The notes beneath the pieces were generated by a model, which worked only from the letters and a program-made list of their open reading frames with translations, ran no database searches and had not been told where the DNA came from. The position numbers and the translations under genes are program-made. DNA of 20,317 nucleotides from JAKACU01 sp021821185 (GTDB lineage Bacteria > Bacillota > Bacilli > Alicyclobacillales > SLC66). The stretch lies in NCBI GenBank assembly GCA_027343965.1, contig DAHWJX010000068.1, forward strand, positions 1 through 20,317, written 5' to 3'. This document shows positions 14,987-20,317 of the stretch, piece after piece (positions within the stretch are counted from its first letter, which is position 1; each line of letters begins with the position of its first letter).

Positions 14987-16258
14987 CTATCCTTTTGCTC
15001 GTAGCAAACGGCTTGCTTGAGTGGCGGAAGTGCGCTCAAGCGAGCCGTTGTTGCGATCTCTTGATTTATAAGTGACAGGGCGAATCATCAATCCAACGGC
15101 TGTATGGGCAAAACCCAGGATAACCGCCAAAACGATAAGATAGCTTGGTTTTGCGTGACTTGCGATGAGCAAATAGATCGTGATGCCGATGACGCGACCT
15201 AGACCTAAAGCGATTTCGCGGCTGATGAGGTACTCTGGCATACGTTGTTTCGATTGCGTTGACTCGTCGATTTCGTTCATGAGCATAGAACTAAACGGCA
15301 CAACAAAAAAGGGTAGACAAAGTGCTGTCACCGTTCCAAACAAGATAAGCACAACACGACCAACCCCTTGTAAAAGAAGCAGACCTACACTGCCTAGTAT
15401 CACACTTGATACAACCATCCACAGACGTGCTTGCTCTTGGTTTTTAATCATGCGCACGATGTAAAATCCCGCGAGTGACACGAGCCCTGTCCATAGCCCG
15501 TATTCACCTAAACCCTCCTCTGATTTTGCCGCAAAATATACCAATAACCCGATATAAAATGCAAAAACACCTTCTCGTAAACCAAACAATAAAGAGCCAA
15601 ACCACAGTCGCCGCCAGTCTGGGTCCGCACGCAAATGAAATCCATCCACTAAGTGCAATTCTCGATGCAATGTCCCTTTAGGTAACGCAAAAACAAGCCA
15701 AAACGAAAGGCTAAATAGCACTAAGGAAGCCGTAAAAACGACATGATACCCAACAAATTGTGGGCTGTGAGAAATAAAAAAACCTGCCACAAACGGTGCT
15801 GCCATAGAAACGAGAGAGGCAAAGAACCCATTGACACCATTAAAAGAGACGCGATTATCAATCGTCGTTAAGGTGAACATCGTGACATGAAATCCGTACC
15901 AATAAATGCCCTGACCAAATCCAAATAGCAGACCAAGTTCAAAAAAATAATGGGCACTATGCTCGCGAAGAATGATCAATGCTAAAAAAAATAACGCGAG
16001 CGCAATAAGTCCAAATCGCATGATCCAAAGATCAATCCATTTTGATGACAGCTTTCCACCAACTAGAAATCCAACAGTTACCGCAGCAAAGACACACAAA
16101 TTGAAAACACCAATCGTGAAAAAGGAACGATCTACTTTCCATATGTATACATTGACGAAAATGCTCGACAAAGCAAGACCAAACAAAAATAGCGAATTAC
16201 AAGTAATTAACACGTGATCGTGGCGCAGGCGCGAAAGTCCTGTAGATAGATGCTTCAT
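14987..16258 (-). CDS. MFS transporter, substrate unknown
   Basis: A 423-residue protein with about twelve hydrophobic membrane segments arranged as two six-helix halves joined by a cytoplasmic loop around residues 190-215 (PKGTLHRELHLVDGFHLRADPDWRRL), as in the major facilitator superfamily. Segment VGFLVGGKLSSKWIDLWIMRFG matches the GxxxDxxxRR-like loop between helices 2 and 3. FGFGQGIYWYGFHVTMFTLT and FNGVNGFFASLVSMAAPFVAG are reminiscent of uncharacterised Bacillus MFS proteins (YqgE type). The substrate cannot be inferred. GAGGAGGGAG precedes ATG 16258. It follows uppP on the same strand after a terminator-like hairpin, so it may depend on read-through or on a promoter I cannot identify. 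Its last codons, about 20 residues of basic tail, form a long hairpin facing the ferredoxin gene. Confidence 0.85.
   Translation of the reverse strand: MKHLSTGLSRLRHDHVLITCNSLFLFGLALSSIFVNVYIWKVDRSFFTIGVFNLCVFAAVTVGFLVGGKLSSKWIDLWIMRFGLIALALFFLALIILREHSAHYFFELGLLFGFGQGIYWYGFHVTMFTLTTIDNRVSFNGVNGFFASLVSMAAPFVAGFFISHSPQFVGYHVVFTASLVLFSLSFWLVFALPKGTLHRELHLVDGFHLRADPDWRRLWFGSLLFGLREGVFAFYIGLLVYFAAKSEEGLGEYGLWTGLVSLAGFYIVRMIKNQEQARLWMVVSSVILGSVGLLLLQGVGRVVLILFGTVTALCLPFFVVPFSSMLMNEIDESTQSKQRMPEYLISREIALGLGRVIGITIYLLIASHAKPSYLIVLAVILGFAHTAVGLMIRPVTYKSRDRNNGSLERTSATQASRLLRAKG
15007..15049. repeat. Long hairpin at the 3' end of the MFS gene, between convergent genes
   Basis: AACGGCTTGCTTGAG (15007-15021) pairs with CTCAAGCGAGCCGTT (15035-15049): fifteen pairs including one G-T, with a 13-base loop. 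It lies within the last codons of the MFS gene and 23 bases after the ferredoxin stop. A smaller hairpin TTTGCT-CGT-AGCAAA (14994-15008) overlaps its left arm. No clear T-run follows on either strand, so it may stabilise mRNA 3' ends or block read-through rather than terminate in the classical way. Confidence 0.6.
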
Positions 16259-16316
16259 ATCGCTCCCTCCTCGATAGATTAACGTATCTCATCACTCCAC
16301 ATTTTATCCGAACGAC

Positions 16317-16345
16317 AAAAATACGGACGATTCAATCGTCCGTAT
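16317..16345 (-). terminator. Intrinsic terminator downstream of uppP
   Basis: On the minus strand a perfect eleven-pair stem (ATACGGACGAT and ATCGTCCGTAT, three-base loop, 16321-16345) is followed by a short T tract reaching 16317. It lies about 45 bases beyond the uppP stop and before the MFS gene. A weaker six-pair hairpin (16361-16377) precedes it. Confidence 0.75.
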
Positions 16346-16388
16346 GAGTAACTTGTCACTATAATTACGCCAATTATGCCTAGCTCAA

Positions 16389-17231
16389 TCAGCCGCCGAT
16401 GAATAGGCTAAGAAGCCAAGCTCCGGCGCCAACAGCCACACAATAGATACCAAATGGCCGCAGGGCTTTAACTTCATGTGTTTTAAAATATCGCATCAAA
16501 AACCAGGTACTAAAATAGGCAGCAATGCCAGCAACAACACCACCGATCAATCCCATCGAAAGCAGTGAACCTGCATGGTGCAACTTTGGCAATTCTTTGA
16601 CAGCCGCACCCAATATGATGGGCGTCGCTAGCAAAAAACTAAATCGAGCGGCAGATTCATAGCGCAAGCCATACATTAAACCGCCGATCATGCTCATGGC
16701 TGAACGTGAAAACCCTGGTATCAAAGCGAACGACTCTAAAATGCCAACCACGATCGTTTGACCCACTGTTAGATCAGCGATATCCTTTTTACCCGTGCGC
16801 TTTAAAAGGCGATCGCCAAGGATGAGGATAATACCATTCACGATTAAAAAGGTCATAGCAACTCGCGGTGTTGCAAAAAGAGACGCGAGTTTTTTGGCGC
16901 CCAGTTCGCCAATAACCACAGCTGGTAATGTGCCGACGATCAATAGTCCGAATTCTTTGCGTGCTATCTTCACTTTGCGGCTTGTCCTGTTTTTTGAAGA
17001 AGCAAATACAGCCGCCAAGAATGTTAACCAGTCCTTTAGAAAATAGATCAGAAGAGCAACTGCCGTACCTACATGCAACATCACCAGGTACGGTAAAAAG
17101 GCGGCATTTGCCTGAACATTAGGCCAACGCAATAACCACGGTAACAAAACAGCGTGTCCAACACTACTGATTGGAAACAGCTCTGTTACACCCTGAATCA
17201 AAGCGAACACCAGGGTTTGAAAAAGGTTCAT
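16389..17231 (-). CDS. uppP: Undecaprenyl-diphosphate phosphatase UppP (BacA family)
   Basis: An integral membrane phosphatase that turns undecaprenyl pyrophosphate into the monophosphate carrier needed for peptidoglycan and other wall polymers; extra copies confer bacitracin tolerance. The 280-residue protein has the two family signatures: QGVTELFPISSVGHAVLL near residues 13-30 (catalytic Glu17 in the TE pair, SS and His26) and LIPGFSRSAMSMIGGL, the counterpart of PGxSRSGxT with its arginine. The second signature is divergent: alanine replaces glycine and serine replaces threonine. About eight hydrophobic segments are present. GGAGGG lies 11 bases before ATG 17231. The gene is divergent from galE and shares its intergenic region. 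An atypical paralogue with altered specificity is possible. Confidence 0.92.
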   Translation of the reverse strand: MNLFQTLVFALIQGVTELFPISSVGHAVLLPWLLRWPNVQANAAFLPYLVMLHVGTAVALLIYFLKDWLTFLAAVFASSKNRTSRKVKIARKEFGLLIVGTLPAVVIGELGAKKLASLFATPRVAMTFLIVNGIILILGDRLLKRTGKKDIADLTVGQTIVVGILESFALIPGFSRSAMSMIGGLMYGLRYESAARFSFLLATPIILGAAVKELPKLHHAGSLLSMGLIGGVVAGIAAYFSTWFLMRYFKTHEVKALRPFGIYCVAVGAGAWLLSLFIGG

Positions 17232-17267
17232 GAAAAGCTACTCCCTCCTAAACTGCATATCGAAGGT

Positions 17268-17276
17268 ATTGTACCA
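17268..17276 (-). promoter_or_regulatory. Extended -10 promoter of uppP
   Basis: On the minus strand TGGTACAAT (17268-17276) is an extended -10 element (TGnTACAAT). No good -35 is seen at the normal distance. The start would be near 17261, about 30 bases before the uppP ATG. Confidence 0.55.
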
Positions 17277-17280
17277 TAGC

Positions 17281-17309
17281 TTTACAAAGAATTTCCTAAA
17301 GAATAGAAT
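17281..17309 (+). promoter_or_regulatory. Promoter of the galE-like gene
   Basis: TTTACA (17281-17286), a 17-base spacer and TAGAAT (17304-17309) match sigma-A consensus at five of six positions each. AAGGAG follows seven bases before ATG 17339. It is arranged back to back with the uppP promoter. Confidence 0.7.
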
Positions 17310-17338
17310 ACAAAAATAACCTATGAAGGAGCTTATCC

Positions 17339-18256
17339 ATGAACGTTCTTATCACGGGTGGAGCCGGATTTATCGGGTCTACCGTCGCTGATCTTCTGAT
17401 TTCACAAGGCTATACTGTGATCATCGTTGATAATTTTTCTACTGGCAAACGCGAATACGTTCATCCTAAAGCCACATTATATGAGCTCGATATCTGTGAC
17501 CGCGATAGCCTAATGGCGGTATTTGGCAAGGAGAAACCAGATATCGTCTATCATCTTGCAGCACAAATCAATGTGGCGCATTCTATCCTTGATCCTGTAA
17601 ACGATGCACAAAGTAACATCATGGGAACGATTTATGTCATGGAATGTAGCGTCACCTATGGCGTAAAAAAAGTGGTGTATTCTTCATCAGCTGCTGTTTA
17701 TGGTGATGTGGCACAACTCCCTATTATGGAGGATCAAGCAAAGCAACCACAATCATTTTATGGCCTATCAAAGGCTTTACCAGAAGACTATCTAGCGATG
17801 TACGCTAAGTTTTTCCCAATCGACTACACGGTCTTACGCTATGCCAATGCGTATGGCATCCGCCAGGATCCCATGGGTGAAGGTGGCGTGATCTCGATAT
17901 TTCTTAGCAAAATTTTGCAAGAAGAAACGATCATCATCCATGGTGATGGGGAACAAACACGCGATTTTGTGTATGTCAAGGATATTGCTCGTGCAAACCT
18001 GGCAGCACTTGACAAAGCAAGTAAAAAGACGATTAATATCAGCTCGAACACGAGCACAAGCATCAAACAATTGGCTACGATGATGACATCGATTGCAGCT
18101 AAACCATCTCTTCCCATTAAATTTACAGAACGTCGCCAAGGTGATATCGTTCATAGTCGTCTCGACAATGAACAAGCACAGGATCACTTGTCATGGGTAC
18201 CAGCGTACACACTACAAACAGGTTTAGAGGAAACTATCCGTTATTACCTCAAATAA
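17339..18256 (+). CDS. NAD-dependent sugar-nucleotide epimerase (GalE-like)
   Basis: An extended short-chain dehydrogenase of 305 residues acting on a nucleotide sugar, most like UDP-glucose/UDP-GlcNAc 4-epimerases. The Rossmann motif GGAGFIG is at residues 7-13, followed by VDNFSTGK; the catalytic residues are Ser116 in YSSSAAVYG and the Tyr141-x3-Lys145 pair in FYGLSK; then LRYANAYGIRQDP and GDGEQTRDFVYVKDIARAN are the usual C-terminal substrate-domain motifs. Substrate (Glc, GlcNAc or an acid) cannot be told from the sequence. It has its own promoter and terminator, so it is a single-gene unit, and probably supplies precursors for wall or surface glycans. Confidence 0.9.
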   Translation: MNVLITGGAGFIGSTVADLLISQGYTVIIVDNFSTGKREYVHPKATLYELDICDRDSLMAVFGKEKPDIVYHLAAQINVAHSILDPVNDAQSNIMGTIYVMECSVTYGVKKVVYSSSAAVYGDVAQLPIMEDQAKQPQSFYGLSKALPEDYLAMYAKFFPIDYTVLRYANAYGIRQDPMGEGGVISIFLSKILQEETIIIHGDGEQTRDFVYVKDIARANLAALDKASKKTINISSNTSTSIKQLATMMTSIAAKPSLPIKFTERRQGDIVHSRLDNEQAQDHLSWVPAYTLQTGLEETIRYYLK

Positions 18257-18277
18257 ATTTGACCTGCTCGATCAACT

Positions 18278-18339
18278 TATAAGCAGCTTACTTGGTATCA
18301 TCCTTGGTAAGCTGCTTATAGAGTGTTTTCGCTTTTTGG
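18278..18339 (+). terminator. Terminator of the galE-like gene, overlapping the opposite gene
   Basis: TATAAGCAGCTTAC (18278-18291) and GTAAGCTGCTTATA (18307-18320) form a perfect fourteen-pair stem with a 15-base loop. On the plus strand a T-rich stretch with TTTT and TTTTT follows (18325-18337). The stem contains the stop codon of the minus-strand gene (18288-18290), so this gene's last codons also encode the terminator. Confidence 0.7.
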
Positions 18340-18707
18340 AATTTGGCCTCAGCATCTTCTAGTTGCTCCTCTTGCATGCCAATAAATACATACAAATCCG
18401 CAAAATCAAAGAACGATGCCGATCTTTTATGCAAACTCTGCAATTCTTCTGCAACCGATACCAACTTCTCATTTGCTTCATCCATAAACTCTTCGAGCTG
18501 CGCAATTCGTTGTTTGCTATCCTTAGCCTCACTTAGTACCAAGTACTCACTTTCCTTTCGCAGGTCCATCAAATCAGATAACACCGTAGCACTGCGATGT
18601 TGTAGTTTCTTAATGCGAAACAAAAAATCCCCTTTTTTGTGTTGTACTACAACAATCCATAATACGAGAGCCCCAATAAGAACAACTAAGATAACGAATA
18701 ACAACAA
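18288..18707 (-). CDS. Membrane-anchored coiled-coil protein, unknown function
   Basis: I do not recognise this family. The product has about 139 residues: a hydrophobic N-terminal helix LLFVILVVLIGALVLWIVVV followed by the positive HKKG, so the remainder probably faces the cytoplasm, then a long charged helical region (KKLQHRSATVLSDLMDLRKESEYL ... QLEEFMDEANEKLVSVAEELQSLHKR) with heptad-like hydrophobic spacing, and a C-terminal EEQLEDAEAKFQKAKTLYKQL helix. GTG 18713 has AAGGAAG directly adjacent, too close, so a TTG at 18707 or 18704 with five to eight bases spacing is more likely. It is LemA-like in general shape (N-terminal membrane segment plus helical bundle), and this is the best comparison I can offer; clear LemA motifs are not all visible. 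Confidence 0.65.
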   Translation of the reverse strand: MLLFVILVVLIGALVLWIVVVQHKKGDFLFRIKKLQHRSATVLSDLMDLRKESEYLVLSEAKDSKQRIAQLEEFMDEANEKLVSVAEELQSLHKRSASFFDFADLYVFIGMQEEQLEDAEAKFQKAKTLYKQLTKDDTK

Positions 18708-18785
18708 AAACACCTTCCTTTTGCATGTTTAATAATCTAAAAGCTTGTTCAAAATAGTAAAAACAATCCATAGGGAGAGATAACA

Positions 18786-19619
18786 GTGAAATCGGGATAC
18801 TTACTTGCGATCATCGGATTGCTTTTGTTAGCGGGAAAAACCTATGCTACACAAACATTGCCACCTACGACAAGTTACGTAGTCCGATCTGGGGACACGA
18901 TTAGTTCCATTGCACTGGCATTTCATAGCACCACAGCACAACTCTCGCAAATTAATCGACTTACTAATCCGGATCTTATTTATCCCGGTGAGATGATTGA
19001 AGTGCCCACCACTACACCGGATCTGCCTATAGGTGCCAAAGCGATGATATCAACGCTCACCGCGTATACAGATGGGTATGCATCGACAGGAAAATATCCT
19101 GGAGACCCAGGCTATGGTATTACATCAACTGGTCAAAAGGCGATTCAAGGTATCACCGTTGCTGTGGATCCTCATGTTATACCTTACGGCACCCCTGTCT
19201 TCATCCCGGGAGTCGGCATCCGCCTTGCTGATGACACAGGCGGCGCCATTACCGGATCAAGAATTGATGTATTTTACAACAGTGATCGTGTAGCACAAAA
19301 TTTTGGTGTCAAACCAAATACCATTATATACGTCTTACCACGTCGAGATGTCAGGTTACAAGGCAATCAGATTCTTTTTTCCTCACATCAAGAGACACCA
19401 AATACGCATTCTATTGTACCTGTACAGAAGGTAGAATTACCAGCGCAAAAAACAAAAACCGTGGTACGAAACACCACAAAACGATCGTCTGAGATACCTT
19501 TGATTAGGCCTACCTTGCCTAATCAAAGTCAAACGGATGTTCTGGATGCTTTGTCCACGATTCTTGACAGACAAGTCTTAGTACCATTTCTTAAAAACAC
19601 CACGCAGGCGTGGCGATGA
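18786..19619 (+). CDS. Secreted LysM and 3D-domain cell-wall protein
   Basis: A 277-residue exported protein likely to cut or remodel peptidoglycan. An N-terminal signal peptide (KSGYLLAIIGLLLLAGKTYA) is followed by one LysM repeat, residues 30-74 (YVVRSGDTISSIALAFHSTT ... DLIYPGEMIEVP), which binds glycan strands. A 3D domain follows, residues 88-185, with TAYTDGYASTG, VAVDPHVIPYGTPVFIPG, ADDTGGAI and RIDVF; its three aspartates are those shared with MltA-type lytic transglycosylases and the Rpf2/YocH/YabE stationary-phase wall proteins. The C-terminal 90 residues are basic and low in homology. The start GTG 18786 has GGGAG at eight bases. A perfect hairpin lies inside the coding sequence (19498-19528), and the last codons form the terminator of the opposite gene. 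Confidence 0.9.
   Translation: MKSGYLLAIIGLLLLAGKTYATQTLPPTTSYVVRSGDTISSIALAFHSTTAQLSQINRLTNPDLIYPGEMIEVPTTTPDLPIGAKAMISTLTAYTDGYASTGKYPGDPGYGITSTGQKAIQGITVAVDPHVIPYGTPVFIPGVGIRLADDTGGAITGSRIDVFYNSDRVAQNFGVKPNTIIYVLPRRDVRLQGNQILFSSHQETPNTHSIVPVQKVELPAQKTKTVVRNTTKRSSEIPLIRPTLPNQSQTDVLDALSTILDRQVLVPFLKNTTQAWR
19498..19528. repeat. Perfect 12-bp inverted repeat inside the LysM-3D gene
   Basis: CTTTGATTAGGC (19498-19509) and GCCTAATCAAAG (19517-19528) are separated by CTACCTT. The stem is exact and lies in the low-conservation linker after the 3D domain. No T-run follows on the plus strand, so it is not an ordinary terminator. Confidence 0.7.
19593..19613 (-). terminator. Terminator of the acyl-CoA dehydrogenase gene, inside the LysM-3D gene end
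   Basis: On the minus strand CCACG-CCTG-CGTGG (19600-19613) is followed by TGTTTTT (19593-19599). It lies about 20 bases beyond the acyl-CoA dehydrogenase stop and within the last codons of the convergent gene. The stem is short, so efficiency is uncertain. Confidence 0.6.
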
Positions 19620-19632
19620 TAAAACCGTATTC

Positions 19633-20317
19633 TTAAAAGAAGTAACGTTCTGTTTCCAATAAGCGTTTTGCCAATTGACGTTTCAGTTGCACTGTGTTTA
19701 GCGGTGTCACTTTGGATAATTTGCGCACCACACTTAAAACGGTGCGCAAATTATCTCCTTGCTCCATCGCCGATAACGCAGTTCTAGCCGACTGAATAAC
19801 TTGTTCATATGCATCATGAACAAATAACTGCGTCATCTTATATTGCAAGTCACTACTGGGATGGTTACGTTGTTGCGATTTTTTTGTTCGTAAAACAATA
19901 CTTTCACTCGTATACAAGGCAATAGCCATATCGGCCAAATACGCTAGAATTTCTTGCTCATGTTCTATGTGCGTCCCATATTTCTGGACGGCAGAGCCGC
20001 CAACAAGCAAGATCAATTTTCGCATCATGGTAACTGCGTGCTCTTGCACAGCCAAGAACAACGTTTCATCCGGTGGATCAATCATACCTGTCAGTTCTTG
20101 CTGCAATGTAGCAATAGCAGGCAAGAGAGCAACTTCGCCTTTCATGGCTCTTTTGATCAATGTCCCTGGAATCAATAGACGATTGATCTCGTTTGTACCC
20201 TCAAAAATACGATTAATTCGTGCATCACGGTACATTCGTTCCATGGGGTAATCTTGAATAAACCCGGCTCCCCCATGAATTTGTACACCTTCATCTACCA
20301 CAAAAGATAAAGCCTCA
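19633..20317 (-). CDS. Acyl-CoA dehydrogenase, C-terminal part (FadE-like), cut by the window edge
   Basis: The frame runs off the right edge with no start; about 228 residues are visible. Acyl-CoA dehydrogenases are FAD enzymes that put a trans-2 double bond into acyl-CoA in beta-oxidation. The visible part begins EALSFVVDEGVQIHGGAGFI, then DYPMERMYRDARINRIFEGTNEINRLLI, where IFEGT holds the catalytic glutamate of the family, and goes on with a roughly 170-residue helical extension ending in QLAKRLLETERYFF. This extension is characteristic of very-long-chain type enzymes and of B. subtilis FadE, which is encoded with fadN and fadA; those genes would lie outside the window. An internal ATG at 20301 is not the true start. 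Confidence 0.92.
   Translation of the reverse strand, partial: EALSFVVDEGVQIHGGAGFIQDYPMERMYRDARINRIFEGTNEINRLLIPGTLIKRAMKGEVALLPAIATLQQELTGMIDPPDETLFLAVQEHAVTMMRKLILLVGGSAVQKYGTHIEHEQEILAYLADMAIALYTSESIVLRTKKSQQRNHPSSDLQYKMTQLFVHDAYEQVIQSARTALSAMEQGDNLRTVLSVVRKLSKVTPLNTVQLKRQLAKRLLETERYFF

Noticed and set aside
1..20317. CRISPR array, tRNA or rRNA genes, insertion sequence
   Set aside because: No regularly spaced repeats, no recognisable RNA gene and no transposase were seen on either strand.

Overview
The window looks like a chromosomal stretch of a low-to-moderate GC Gram-positive bacterium (Bacillota). Signs of this are strong AAGGAGG-type ribosome sites, TTGACA/TATAAT-type promoters, a MurT/GatD pair, a YmfF/YmfH peptidase pair and a FadE-type acyl-CoA dehydrogenase. 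The GSI-beta-like glutamine synthetase and the seven-iron type ferredoxin recall acidophilic Alicyclobacillaceae, but that placement is inference. I see no rRNA, tRNA, CRISPR array, IS element or prophage. All genes appear intact except two relics.

Layout. 1-2718 (minus): glnA with its own sigma-A-type promoter, preceded by a RodA/FtsW-family (SEDS) gene. 2784-3380 (minus): DedA-family membrane protein. 3455-5994 (plus): an 88-residue unknown protein with a terminator, then a second SEDS gene (FtsW-like) overlapping a metallo-beta-lactamase-fold hydrolase. 6015-6336 (minus): a decayed free-methionine-(R)-sulfoxide reductase gene. 6350-8496 (minus): murT-gatD, with the last codons of a lost short-chain dehydrogenase just upstream of murT. 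8645-9388 (plus): tcdA, convergent with a minus operon ymfF-ymfH-rluA-family (9385-12886). 12992-13234 (minus): a small Ros/MucR-like zinc-finger protein with its terminator. 13370-14545 (minus): type II NADH dehydrogenase, divergent from a ferredoxin (14750-14983, plus). 14987-17231 (minus): MFS transporter and uppP. 17339-18256 (plus): galE-like epimerase. 18288-18707 (minus): membrane-anchored coiled-coil protein. 18786-19619 (plus): secreted LysM-3D protein. 19633-end (minus): acyl-CoA dehydrogenase, cut by the window edge.

Theme. Many genes serve the cell envelope: two SEDS glycan polymerases, a DedA protein (some members return undecaprenyl phosphate across the membrane), undecaprenyl-diphosphatase UppP, the MurT/GatD lipid II amidation enzyme, a sugar-nucleotide epimerase and a LysM-3D wall protein. 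The rest is nitrogen assimilation, RNA and EF-P modification and redox metabolism. I find no clearly new multi-gene system. The most notable points are the two gene relics, the Ros-like zinc finger in a Gram-positive setting, SEDS and M16 proteins with altered motifs, and several long hairpins embedded in coding sequence, some acting as terminators for the opposite strand.
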